Part shown: in pieces, positions 30,352 through 37,125 of the stretch
How the letters are laid out: every line of letters begins with the position of its first letter
Numbering within the stretch: position 1 is the first letter of the stretch
Source of the DNA: Oscillospiraceae bacterium
Lineage (GTDB): Bacteria > Bacillota > Clostridia > Oscillospirales > Oscillospiraceae
Length of the DNA: 40,090 nt
Direction: 5' to 3'
NCBI GenBank assembly: GCA_015068245.1
Contig: SVKU01000020.1
Location: 1 to 40,090 of the forward strand
Translations under genes and position numbers: made by a program
The notes under the pieces: model-generated
What the model saw: only the letters and a program-made list of their open reading frames with translations
The model's database searches: none
Told to the model about the DNA's origin: nothing

Positions 30352-30768
30352 ATGGAGTTTTCAGTAGGAACTATCGTTGAAGGAAAAGTTACCGGCATAA
30401 CCAAGTTCGGGGCTTTTGTTTCGATCGCACCCAACAAGTCAGGTTTGGTACATATTTCGGAAGTTGCCAACACCTATGTTAATGATATATCCCAGCACCT
30501 TCAGATCGGTCAGGAAGTAAAGGTCAAGATACTTTCCATTGACGATAACGGACGGATAAACCTGTCTATAAAAAAAGCAGAGGAACCTCAGCAAAGACCT
30601 CAGCGTCAGAACGTCCAAAGGACGCAGTCCCGGTCATTTACCCCCGAACCAAAAGAACCTGCAAGTTTTGAAGAAAAACTCAAGCAGTTTATGGCGGATT
30701 CCGACAGTAAAATGTCCGGCATAAAGCAATACTCCGACAGAAAAAGTGCTTCCAGAAGAAGAAAATAA
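30352..30768 (+). CDS. yabR: S1-domain RNA-binding protein (YabR-like)
   Basis: A 138-aa protein with one S1 domain at the N-terminus (GTIVEGKVTGITKFGAFVSI at 6-25, then GLVHISEVANTYVNDISQHLQIGQEVKVKILSID, ending GRINLSIKKA). The C-terminal 60 residues are basic and Gln/Ser/Arg-rich, probably disordered, ending SASRRRK. The start ATG is about 15 nt from AAGGAGG, longer than ideal, but no other start fits the domain. It is the last gene of the block and is followed by a strong terminator. B. subtilis YabR is a general stress/RNA-binding protein of unclear role. Confidence 0.9.
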   Translation: MEFSVGTIVEGKVTGITKFGAFVSIAPNKSGLVHISEVANTYVNDISQHLQIGQEVKVKILSIDDNGRINLSIKKAEEPQQRPQRQNVQRTQSRSFTPEPKEPASFEEKLKQFMADSDSKMSGIKQYSDRKSASRRRK

Positions 30769-30896
30769 CCATCAAATTATACTTTGCCCTCACAATTTTG
30801 CCATTATTGAGTGATAAAATCAAGACAGAAATAACGGCAAAGGCCAGTAGCCGCTATTTTTGAGTTTCGTCCCTCAATTTTGGTATTTCAAGTGCA
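30769..30896 (+). other. 3' leader to the yabR terminator with an imperfect 12-bp stem
   Basis: TTTGCCATTATT and AATAACGGCAAA (about 30798-30842) can pair around a 20-nt loop, and TTGAG..CTCAA near 30862-30879 forms a small hairpin. No gene is recognised. Confidence 0.3.
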
Positions 30897-30932
30897 AAAG
30901 AAACAGCCGTGGAAATCCACGGCTGTTTCTTT
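30897..30932 (+). terminator. Terminator of the spoVB-like to yabR block
   Basis: AAAGAAACAGCCGTGG, loop AAAT, CCACGGCTGTTTCTTT: a 16-bp perfect stem. Its core (CAGCCGTGG) is shared with the opposing terminator at 31138-31173. Confidence 0.9.
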
Positions 30933-30935
30933 CAG

Positions 30936-31111
30936 CGTGTCAAAATAGTCTGAAAGACTATTTTGACACGAGTTTTTGCAGTTTGCTGCAGCGCACTCCG
31001 AAGAATGCTTTGCATTCTTCCTCGCACGTTTGCAAACTGAGCAGAGAAATTTCCGACATACATGCTGACGGAAATTTCATATTGGACTTTTTTCGCTGAC
31101 TTTGTCAGCGA
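30936..31111. repeat. Second hairpin array, between convergent terminators
   Basis: Four consecutive structures. CGTGTCAAAATAGTCT-gaa-AGACTATTTTGACACG (30936-30970). A branched stem GCAGTTTGC..GCAAACTG enclosing AAGAATGC-ttt-GCATTCTT (about 30978-31040). GAAATTTCCG..CGGAAATTTC (31046-31078). TTCGCTGAC-ttt-GTCAGCGAA near 31092-31112. With the terminators on both sides the entire interval 30897-31173 is self-pairing. Its style, with loops mostly of three bases, matches 4171-4519. The words TTTTTGACAGTCTC before the last stem also precede the stem at 16119. Confidence 0.82.
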
Positions 31112-31137
31112 ACTCTACGAGGTTTTTGACAGTCTCA

Positions 31138-31173
31138 AAAGGATCAGCCGTGGAACCCCACGGCTGATCCTTT
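31138..31173 (-). terminator. Terminator of the SLH-caspase gene
   Basis: AAAGGATCAGCCGTGG, loop AACC, CCACGGCTGATCCTTT: a 16-bp stem. On the minus strand it is followed by TTTTGAGAC and begins 3 bp after the stop codon. Confidence 0.9.
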
Positions 31174-31175
31174 GT

Positions 31176-32588
31176 TTATTCCTCAGTTTGTATTATTCCT
31201 GTGGCAATGACAGCACCGTTGCCGGGTTTATAATGAACAGTGGATTCGGCACCGGAGATGGTGTGAGCCATTTCGAATTTTACATATGCCGCCAGTTCGT
31301 AGGCGTAAACTATGCCGTCGCCGTTATAGTCGGCGTTGAAACCGTTATCGAAATGCAGGGCATGAAGTACAGCCCGTTCAAACATGTTGTATGTATCGGA
31401 ATCAAGAACGATTCCGTGGCTTTCTTCGTTGGCTGCGCAGGCAGTGATCACCACTATGCTGTCGTCATGGGCTGACATGGGTATAAGGCAGCCGGAATAG
31501 CAGTTGCCTACGATTATCACTTTGGTGCCTTTATATTGACTTATCTTGTCGATGATAACAGAAAAGTCATGCATTTCGTCGGTAACGGTATTGGTCATTG
31601 CAATTTTGTGCGCCTTTGTTCCGTGACCCGAGAAAAAAATTAAAGACACGTCGTCCTCGTCTGCCCGGTTGAACACGCTGTCCAGATAGGCAAACAAATC
31701 ATCTTTCAGAACATTGACAATGGAACTTGCCTCGTAGGTTTTTCCCCCTGCCTCCAGATAGGGCAGCTTTTCCATGTATTCGTTGACGGAGACTTCAAAC
31801 CGTTCGCCATCGAAATCGGCATTGCCGTAATCGGACATACCCACGCAGACAGCACGATAAACCCGGTCGGTCGGTTCGGGAGCAGGGACGTTGTCTCCCT
31901 CGATGCCTGCCCACATTCTTTCGATAATGGCCATAGCCTGTTCTCTTGTCAGACTGCCCTTTGGTTCAAAGCCGATATCTGTACCTTCCATCAGCCCGTT
32001 GTCGTAGGCATAAGCAACATAAGGCACTGCCCAATCGTCAATGTCTGAAGCATCAGCAAAGGGTGGTGCTGAATCGGTCAAAGGTGCGGCCTTTTCCAGC
32101 GCCTGCAGGAAAGAATACAGAATCTTTGCCGCTTCCTGACGGGTGATACCGGAATCCGGGTCAAAGGTGGTTTCATTTCGACCGTTGATGATGCCCAGAT
32201 TGTATGCCTGATTGATACTGATATAATATGCGTTGGTATCTATATCGGCAAATCCGGAGAACTCATAAGGTGCAATCTCGCCGGTGATTTTTTCGTAAGA
32301 ACGGCTGATGATAGCGGTGAATTCTGCTCTGGTAATAGCTGTTGAAAAGTCTGCCATTATAGGTTCCGGCACAGCATCACGGCTGTACAGGGTAAAAACC
32401 TCGGGCTGTGCCCATGCAGAAATGTCGGGAAATGCAAAAACGGAAGGTTCTATGATAGGTACCAAAAGTTCTTCCGATGATTCGGGCTGTTCTATCAGCA
32501 CAGGGGTTTCTGCTTCAGCTGCTGCACCCACGCAGACAAGCATGGCGGACACAGCAAGCAGTATGATCAATTTTCGCATCAGTTTCAT
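31176..32588 (-). CDS. Exported S-layer-homology and caspase-like peptidase protein
   Basis: A 470-aa secreted protein. Residues 1-24 are a signal peptide (KLMRKLIILLAVSAMLVC, cleavage near AAAEA). Three SLH repeats follow (about 55-105, 110-165, 175-230; ITRAEFTAIISR, ITRQEAAKILYSF, LTREQAMAIIERMW), which would attach it to the cell wall. The C-terminal about 230 residues are a caspase-fold (C14-type) peptidase: LIFFSGHGTKAHK gives His322 and VIIVGNCYSGCLI gives Cys363, the catalytic pair. DYNGDGIVYAYEL (420-432) is an EF-hand/dockerin-like Ca2+ loop just after, suggesting calcium activation. The ATG has GGAGG 6 nt upstream. Substrates are unknown; metacaspase- or clostripain-like cleavage after basic residues is a guess. 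Confidence 0.85.
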   Translation of the reverse strand: MKLMRKLIILLAVSAMLVCVGAAAEAETPVLIEQPESSEELLVPIIEPSVFAFPDISAWAQPEVFTLYSRDAVPEPIMADFSTAITRAEFTAIISRSYEKITGEIAPYEFSGFADIDTNAYYISINQAYNLGIINGRNETTFDPDSGITRQEAAKILYSFLQALEKAAPLTDSAPPFADASDIDDWAVPYVAYAYDNGLMEGTDIGFEPKGSLTREQAMAIIERMWAGIEGDNVPAPEPTDRVYRAVCVGMSDYGNADFDGERFEVSVNEYMEKLPYLEAGGKTYEASSIVNVLKDDLFAYLDSVFNRADEDDVSLIFFSGHGTKAHKIAMTNTVTDEMHDFSVIIDKISQYKGTKVIIVGNCYSGCLIPMSAHDDSIVVITACAANEESHGIVLDSDTYNMFERAVLHALHFDNGFNADYNGDGIVYAYELAAYVKFEMAHTISGAESTVHYKPGNGAVIATGIIQTEE

Positions 32589-32657
32589 AAGAAACCTCCG
32601 TTAGTTTCAATTATATAGATGCATTTTACCCTAATTCGACAGACAATGCAACATATT

Positions 32658-32692
32658 CAGTTAACAGTTAATAATTAACAGTTAACAGTTTA
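32658..32692. repeat. Heptamer arm, five units (CAGTTAA type)
   Basis: CAGTTAA, CAGTTAA, TAATTAA, CAGTTAA and CAGTTTA in exact 7-bp register. It is the same type as at 18290-18317. Confidence 0.8.
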
Positions 32693-32905
32693 GGCACAAC
32701 GTAAGATAGAGACCCCTTATGGATCGTTCCGCCTCCCGGTATTCCATGGGACGGAAGACCCGTCCCCTACAATGCACAATGTGACGGTTATGCTTGTAGG
32801 GCCCCCCTCTGGGGTGTCCGCAAATATGGAATAAATCACAAAACGGACACCCGGACCGGGTGTCCGTATAGTGCGCTAATCTCTGGATCCTAGATCCTAA
32901 CCCCT

Positions 32906-32949
32906 CTTAAAAAGAAAAAACCACCTCTCGGTGGTTTTTTCTTTTTAAG
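32906..32949 (-). terminator. Terminator of the CoA-dependent catabolic cluster
   Basis: CTTAAAAAGAAAAAACCACC, loop TCTC, GGTGGTTTTTTCTTTTTAAG: a 20-bp perfect stem with long A/T runs, 12 bp after the BKACE stop on the minus strand. It would also work on the plus strand. Confidence 0.92.
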
Positions 32950-32961
32950 CAAAAGCGATTC

Positions 32962-33972
32962 TTACTTACCGCCCATGCCCTTGGCTGCGAAGTAGGGGCC
33001 GCCGAATTCGTCTTTAACTGCAACCTTTGCAGCTTCCAGAGCAGCAACGTCAACTTCGTCCAGAGCCTTGCAGACAGCGTCGATGTCCAGGGGCTTCAGA
33101 CCCAGCATTTCGCGGGCTTCTGCGGGAGTAGCAACTTCGTTGCCGAAAGCCTTGATGGCGTTGGCAGCGCGCTCGACCAGCATCATGTTGGTAGCCTTGA
33201 TCTTCTTGCCGTCCTTGTCAACGCCGTAAACGACGTTGTCTTCCATGCCGACACGGACAGAACCGCCGTTGGCGATGGCAGAGAACATTACGGGCAGGTG
33301 GCCCTTACCGGTGCCGAAAGCGGACCAGGTGCATTCCTTGGGCAGCTGACCGGCAGCGATCAGATCGTTCATTTCGTTGAGGAGGATCTGGAGGGACTTG
33401 GGAGTAGCGTCCATACCGCCAACAACGCCCAGGCAGAACTGGAAGTGCAGAGGAGCCTGAACATGGCCCTGCTTGCAGTAGATGCCAACAGCTCTCAGAG
33501 CGCCGAAGTCGAAGATCTCGAATTCGGGCTTGATGCCCTTTTCGAGGTACAGGTCGCCCAGGTTAGCCAGCATGGTGGGGCTGTTGTGGAAAACGCCGCC
33601 GGGGATGCCCCAGTTGAAGGAGCTGGCGTCGAAGGTGCCCATTTCGATGCCGGGAACCAGCTTGTGGTGCAGCATACGCATGGCGTTGCCATAGGGGGAG
33701 TCGTCGGAAACGCGGTTGTCGCCGGAGGAGGTGCAGTTTACGATGATGTCGCAATCCTTGTAGGAACGGATGGCCTTAATGGTTTCGTAGAACTTTACGG
33801 GGTCCATAACGCCGTTGCCGTCGTCATCACGCATGTGCAGGTGAGCAACAGAAGCGCCCAGCTTCCAGCACTCATACACCTGAGCAGCGATTTCCTGGGG
33901 AGTTTCGGGGATATCGTAACCGGAGGGAGTAACAGCACCGGTCATAGCAGCAGTAATGATAGTCTTTGCCAT
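32962..33972 (-). CDS. Beta-keto acid cleavage enzyme (BKACE, DUF849 family)
   Basis: Condenses a beta-keto acid with acetyl-CoA and splits it into acetoacetate and a new CoA thioester. It is 336 aa, a little longer than the usual 270-310. The N-terminal KTIITAAMTGAVTPS and TPQEIAAQ (24-31) open a TIM barrel; VAHLHMRDD (42-50) gives the Zn ligands His44 and His46; VNCTSSGDN (78-86), EMGTFD (110-115), WSAFGTGKG (216-224) and RVGMEDN (240-246, Glu244) are the remaining family motifs. The C-terminal about 45 residues are an Ala/Val/Asp-rich addition. Family members act on 3-keto-5-aminohexanoate, dehydrocarnitine and other keto acids; a carnitine-dehydrogenase-like gene just upstream makes a dehydrocarnitine-like substrate plausible but unproven. 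Confidence 0.9.
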   Translation of the reverse strand: MAKTIITAAMTGAVTPSGYDIPETPQEIAAQVYECWKLGASVAHLHMRDDDGNGVMDPVKFYETIKAIRSYKDCDIIVNCTSSGDNRVSDDSPYGNAMRMLHHKLVPGIEMGTFDASSFNWGIPGGVFHNSPTMLANLGDLYLEKGIKPEFEIFDFGALRAVGIYCKQGHVQAPLHFQFCLGVVGGMDATPKSLQILLNEMNDLIAAGQLPKECTWSAFGTGKGHLPVMFSAIANGGSVRVGMEDNVVYGVDKDGKKIKATNMMLVERAANAIKAFGNEVATPAEAREMLGLKPLDIDAVCKALDEVDVAALEAAKVAVKDEFGGPYFAAKGMGGK

Positions 33973-34000
33973 TGTTAAAAATTCCTTTCAGTAATTTTTT

Positions 34001-34434
34001 AGGGATCAGGGGCCAGGGGTCAGGGATCAGTAATTCCGTTTGATAAAGTAGATACCAGTGAAGTCAACATTTTGCTGATTTCAGAGCAGAGCTTCAAAGC
34101 CTTTAAAGTATCATTTCTACTAAGAAGATTTACTTTTTCGCAAATGAGCAGTTGAGTCTGCAATTCAGATTTTGAACCTCTTGCAATTGATAAAAAGCGC
34201 AGAAAGTCTCTTCTGGAAGAACGAGTATGTCCCTCAGCTATATTAGAAGGTATCGAAACTGCCGACCTTCTCATTTGGCTTACCAAGCCAAATCTTTCAT
34301 CTTCAGGGAGCAGTTTGGTCAGAGAATAAATCTCAACGACCAAATCCATACTCTTTTGCCATACTACCAAATCTGTGTAATTTTTAACCATATTGCACAC
34401 TCCACTGATCCCTGCTCCCTGACCCCTGATCCCT
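34001..34434. mobile_element. Four-helix-bundle gene cassette between heptamer-built 32-bp inverted arms
   Basis: Left arm 34001-34032: AGGGATC, AGGGGCC, AGGGGTC, AGGGATC, AGTA. Right arm 34403-34434, inverted: AGGGATC, AGGGGTC, AGGGAGC, AGGGATC, AGTG. They match at 28 or so of 32 positions. The interval holds exactly one gene, whose stop codon lies inside the left arm and whose GGAG site touches the right arm. The unit splits BKACE from the carnitine-dehydrogenase-like gene. Arm pairs without a gene lie at 28234-28440 and 36931-37099. No obvious direct target duplication was found. Confidence 0.75.
34020..34391 (-). CDS. Four-helix-bundle protein (23S rRNA intervening-sequence / S23 family)
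   Basis: A 123-aa all-helical protein. YTDLVVWQKSMDLVVEIYSL (5-24), FGLVSQMRRSAVSIPSNIAEG (34-54) and EFLRFLSIA-like DFLRFLSIARGSKSELQTQL (62-81) are the full family signature, with the buried SIPSNIAEG turn. Such proteins were first seen encoded in 23S rRNA intervening sequences and resemble the Avd accessory protein of diversity-generating retroelements; they form pentameric barrels in known structures. No rRNA or reverse transcriptase is nearby. I chose ATG 34391 (GGAG 8 nt upstream) over GTG 34400. The last codons (TDP) and the stop are part of the left heptamer arm. Base composition is more AT-rich than the flanking catabolic genes. Confidence 0.92.
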   Translation of the reverse strand: MVKNYTDLVVWQKSMDLVVEIYSLTKLLPEDERFGLVSQMRRSAVSIPSNIAEGHTRSSRRDFLRFLSIARGSKSELQTQLLICEKVNLLSRNDTLKALKLCSEISKMLTSLVSTLSNGITDP

Positions 34435-34459
34435 GCTGTAAAAACTCCGTTTTTACAGC
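34435..34459 (-). terminator. Hairpin at the end of the carnitine-dehydrogenase-like gene
   Basis: GCTGTAAAAAC, loop TCC, GTTTTTACAGC; it includes the stop codon and directly abuts the heptamer arm. It may limit transcription into BKACE. Confidence 0.55.
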
Positions 34460-35412
34460 TTGTGATGCATCTTCAGGATCTCGATGAGCATGTAATCGCG
34501 GAAGGAAGCGATCTCAGCCTTGGTCTGGCCAACATGATCAGGCATGTGAGCCATGAGGGGGATGATCTGTTCGCCGGAGAGGTCGGCCCACTCAGCGGGA
34601 ACTTTCTTCATGTCGGAGATGTCTTCGAAGGTGTTGTTGGTCATGGCGCCGAACTTGATAGCGCAGCCCTTCAGACCGAGGTCGCCGCCGCCGAGCTCGT
34701 AGCCCATCGCGGGACCCATGATAGCCCAACGGAGACCGGGGCCATAGTAAACAGCCTTGTCGGCGTCTTCCATGGAGCAAACGCCTTCGCAAACCAGAGC
34801 GATCTCTTCACGCCACAGAGCGTGAGCAAGACGGTTGGCGATGAAGCCCAGCTTTTCCTTCTGGAGAACGATGGGTTCCTTGTCGTACTTTTTGTAGAAA
34901 GCAACAGCGAGGTCAACAACTTCCTGGCTGGTCTTTTCGCCCTTGCAGATCTCGATCAGGGGGATCAGGTAAGCGGGGTTGAAGGGATGAGCAACGAGGA
35001 TTCTCTCGGGATGCTGTGCACCTTCAGCCATCAGGGTGACGGACATGCCGGAGGAGGAAGAAGCGATGATAGCATCAGCGGGAGCGTACTGCTCGATGAC
35101 GGAGATCATCTGATGCTTCTGTTCAACGTTCTCAGCACCGTTTTCCTGGATGAAGTAAACGCCTTCAAAAGCTTCCTTGGGATCGGTGGTCATCTTGATG
35201 TTGGCCCAGATCTTGGCGCCGTCATCGCAGATACCATACTTGAGATAGGAGTCAATAACTTCCTGGATCTTGGGCTCAGCGCGCTTGATGGAGTCTTCGC
35301 TGCGCAGGAAAACATTGACTTCCAGGCCCTTCAGGGCGAAATATGCGGCGAAACCGGCGCCGATGGTGCCTGCGCCGTAGCACGTCATTTTCTTGATGTC
35401 TTCAAGTCTCAT
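34453..35412 (-). CDS. 3-hydroxyacyl-CoA-dehydrogenase-family enzyme, L-carnitine dehydrogenase-like
   Basis: Oxidises a 3-hydroxy acid with NAD+. At 319 aa it has the length of carnitine dehydrogenases and L-gulonate dehydrogenases rather than HBD (about 285). The Rossmann motif is YGAGTIGAGFAAYFA (12-26), ASSSSGMSV (117-125) replaces the NTSS loop, and HPFNPAYLIPLIEICKG (142-158, catalytic His142) is the family motif. GFIANRLAHALWREEIALV near 185 and GPGLRWAIMGP near 225 are typical of this branch. AGGAG lies 7 nt before ATG 35412; the longer frame reads into repeat sequence. Pairing with BKACE mirrors known carnitine-to-dehydrocarnitine pathways, but other 3-hydroxy acids are equally possible. 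Confidence 0.85.
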   Translation of the reverse strand: MRLEDIKKMTCYGAGTIGAGFAAYFALKGLEVNVFLRSEDSIKRAEPKIQEVIDSYLKYGICDDGAKIWANIKMTTDPKEAFEGVYFIQENGAENVEQKHQMISVIEQYAPADAIIASSSSGMSVTLMAEGAQHPERILVAHPFNPAYLIPLIEICKGEKTSQEVVDLAVAFYKKYDKEPIVLQKEKLGFIANRLAHALWREEIALVCEGVCSMEDADKAVYYGPGLRWAIMGPAMGYELGGGDLGLKGCAIKFGAMTNNTFEDISDMKKVPAEWADLSGEQIIPLMAHMPDHVGQTKAEIASFRDYMLIEILKMHHKL

Positions 35413-35437
35413 GATAATTCTCCTATTAAGTTTTATC

Positions 35438-35467
35438 GGGACCCGACCCGACTGAGCCGGGTCCCGG
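35438..35467. repeat. GC-rich hairpin between thiolase and the dehydrogenase gene
   Basis: CGGGACCCG and CGGGTCCCG pair around an 11-12-nt loop. It could be a terminator-like or attenuating structure in the leader of the carnitine-dehydrogenase-like gene. Confidence 0.55.
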
Positions 35468-35549
35468 AAAGGTTTTGCAATAAATTGCTTAAGAAACACT
35501 TTAAGGTGAAAAACACTCTAAAGCGGGCGGTGAATGAATCGTCAAGAGC

Positions 35550-35650
35550 AGATGATGAGAAATTTTAGTTCGGAAAAAGGCGTGGCTTTGCAGGAATACT
35601 TGGTGTATTTCAAAAAGCCGCAACGCATTTCCGGGCTGAAATTTCCATCA
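35550..35650. repeat. Long imperfect palindrome, about 100 bp, downstream of the thiolase gene
   Basis: TGATGAGAAATTTTAG.. on the left pairs with ..CTGAAATTTCCATCA on the right, and TTCGGAAA/TTTCCGGG, GGCTTT/AAAGCC and GAATAC-ttg-GTGTATTTC continue the stem to the centre near 35602. It is a single long hairpin with bulges, of intergenic-repeat type and without a gene. Confidence 0.75.
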
Positions 35651-35688
35651 GATGCCGCAGGCGGATTCGTTCAGCGTTCGCTTAAGAA

Positions 35689-36900
35689 TTAAAGCATCTC
35701 CAGAACGCCGGCAGCACCCATGCCGCCGCCGATGCACATGGTGACCAGGCCGTACTTGCCGCCGTTTTCCTTCATGTAGTCAATTGCCTTGCCTACGAGG
35801 ATAGCGCCGGTGCAGCCGAGGGGATGACCAAGAGCCATAGCGCCGCCATAGGGGTTGACCTTAGCCATGTCGAAGCCGAGGGTCTCGCAGCAGGGGATAG
35901 CCTGAGCAGCGAAAGCTTCGTTGATTTCAACGACGTCCAGATCAGCGACGGTAAGACCGGCGCGTTCCAGAGCCTTGGGAGTAGCGTAGATGGGGCCGAG
36001 ACCCATCTTGGTAGCGTCGCAGCCGGCGACGGCGAAGCTCTTCAGACGAGCGATGGGCTTTGCACCGATGGCAGCAGCCTTTTCGGCGGACATCAGAACT
36101 ACGAGAGCGCAGCAGTCGTTGGTCTGGGAAGAGGTAGCAGCGGTAACCTTGCCGCCTTCCTTGAAGCAGGGAGCCATGCCGGCCATCTTTTCGAGGGAGG
36201 TCTTCAGGTTGCCTTCCATGTCGGCCAGGATGCCTTCGTCATGCTCGCAGATAACGGGGTTGCCGTTTTCGTCGAGAACGGGGTTGCCTGCGTAATCGGT
36301 AACGGTGATGGGGATGATGGAGGGAGCCAGCTTGCCGTCGCGGCGAGCGATAGCTGCCTTGGTGTGGGATTCCAGAGCCATCTTTTCCATGGCTTCGCGG
36401 GAAACGCCGTATTCGTCAGCAACGTTCTCAGCGGTGATGCCCATGGACATGTAAGCGCCGGGATAGTTGGTTACGAGCCACTGGTCGTCGCACTTGCCTT
36501 CGTAGGAAGGATATGCGGAGAAGGTCTTGGACATATCTTCGATGCCGCCGGCAACGTAAACGTCGCCCTGACCTACTGCGATGGCGTTGGCTGCCAGAGC
36601 GATAGCCTGCAGACCGCCGGAGCAGAAACGGTTGATGGTCATGCCGCAAACGCTGTCGGGCAGCTCGGCACGGTTAGCGACCAGCTGAGCAACGTTCATG
36701 GAAGTTTCGCCGAACTGCATGGCGCAGCCCATGATAACGTCTTCGATGTCGTTGGGGTCGAGCTGGGGAACACGAGCGAGAACGCCCTTCAGAACCTGAG
36801 CGCCATACTCGATGGGATGCATCTTTGCGAAAGAGCCTTTACGGGCACGAGCAGCGGGGCTGCGGCCATAGGCAACGATTACTACGTCTTTCATTTCCAT
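35689..36900 (-). CDS. Thiolase (acetyl-CoA C-acyltransferase/acetyltransferase)
   Basis: Cleaves a 3-ketoacyl-CoA with CoA, or condenses two acetyl-CoA. It is 403 aa, typical. The nucleophile is Cys93 in INRFCSGGLQAI, the base His359 in NPYGGAMALGHPLGCTGA, and the second Cys389 in CIGGGMGAAG; EINEAFAAQA near 325 is the fourth motif. All catalytic residues are intact. AAGGAG lies about 11 nt before ATG. It sits between the two dehydrogenase genes, where it would release acetyl-CoA from acetoacetyl-CoA or a longer ketoacyl-CoA. The chain-length preference cannot be read. Confidence 0.92.
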   Translation of the reverse strand: MEMKDVVIVAYGRSPAARARKGSFAKMHPIEYGAQVLKGVLARVPQLDPNDIEDVIMGCAMQFGETSMNVAQLVANRAELPDSVCGMTINRFCSGGLQAIALAANAIAVGQGDVYVAGGIEDMSKTFSAYPSYEGKCDDQWLVTNYPGAYMSMGITAENVADEYGVSREAMEKMALESHTKAAIARRDGKLAPSIIPITVTDYAGNPVLDENGNPVICEHDEGILADMEGNLKTSLEKMAGMAPCFKEGGKVTAATSSQTNDCCALVVLMSAEKAAAIGAKPIARLKSFAVAGCDATKMGLGPIYATPKALERAGLTVADLDVVEINEAFAAQAIPCCETLGFDMAKVNPYGGAMALGHPLGCTGAILVGKAIDYMKENGGKYGLVTMCIGGGMGAAGVLEML

Positions 36901-36930
36901 GATAGGTAAATCTCCTTATATGTAGGTTTT

Positions 36931-37099
36931 AGTGGGCAGGGATCAGGGGGCAGGGATCAGTGACGCAAATCAGCGAAACTCCCATGTAAATCCTGATATC
37001 CAAACCCGGAAAAGTTATTGATTTTGTAAGCAGGAACCGGGGTGCAGGGAGCAGGAAACGGCATTTCTGCTGATCCCTGATCCCTGAAACCTGATCTCT
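36931..37099. repeat. Gene-less heptamer arm pair between the 3-hydroxyacyl-CoA dehydrogenase and thiolase genes
   Basis: Left arm 36931-36962: AGTGGGC, AGGGATC, AGGGGGC, AGGGATC, AGTG. Right arm 37068-37099, inverted: AGAGATC, AGGTTTC, AGGGATC, AGGGATC, AGCA. An extra partial set (GGGGTGC, AGGGAGC, AGGAAAC) lies just inside the right arm at about 37039-37059, suggesting nested insertion. No gene. Confidence 0.85.
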
Positions 37100-37125
37100 G
37101 TAATTTCTGACTCGTCAGAAATTAC
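37100..37125 (-). terminator. Hairpin over the stop codon of the 3-hydroxyacyl-CoA dehydrogenase gene
   Basis: GTAATTTCTGA, loop CTCG, TCAGAAATTAC, containing the stop at 37124-37122 and abutting the heptamer arm. The layout is the same as at 34435-34459. Confidence 0.5.

Larger units (their letters stand above)
32589..32961. other. Repeat-filled gap between the SLH-caspase gene and the BKACE gene
   Basis: About 370 bp without a gene. It contains a heptamer arm (32658-32692), a GTCCCCTAC..GTAGGG composite near 32763-32802, a hairpin CGGACACCCGG-a-CCGGGTGTCCG (32844-32866), a decayed heptamer arm near 32881-32905 (minus strand GGGGTT, AGGATCT, AGGATCC) and the terminator at 32906-32949. Confidence 0.6.

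Noticed and set aside
34020-34391. A diversity-generating retroelement (Avd-like protein)
   Set aside because: There is no reverse transcriptase, template repeat or variable repeat nearby; only the four-helix-bundle protein is present.
35413-35499. A longer start for the carnitine-dehydrogenase-like protein
   Set aside because: The extra 29 residues come from the CGGGACCCG hairpin region; ATG 35412 has AGGAG at 7 nt and aligns with the Rossmann start.
28234-37099. Heptamer arrays as origin iterons or phage attachment sites
   Set aside because: They occur at ten or so places, mostly as inverted pairs between ordinary genes, with no replication initiator or integrase in the window.
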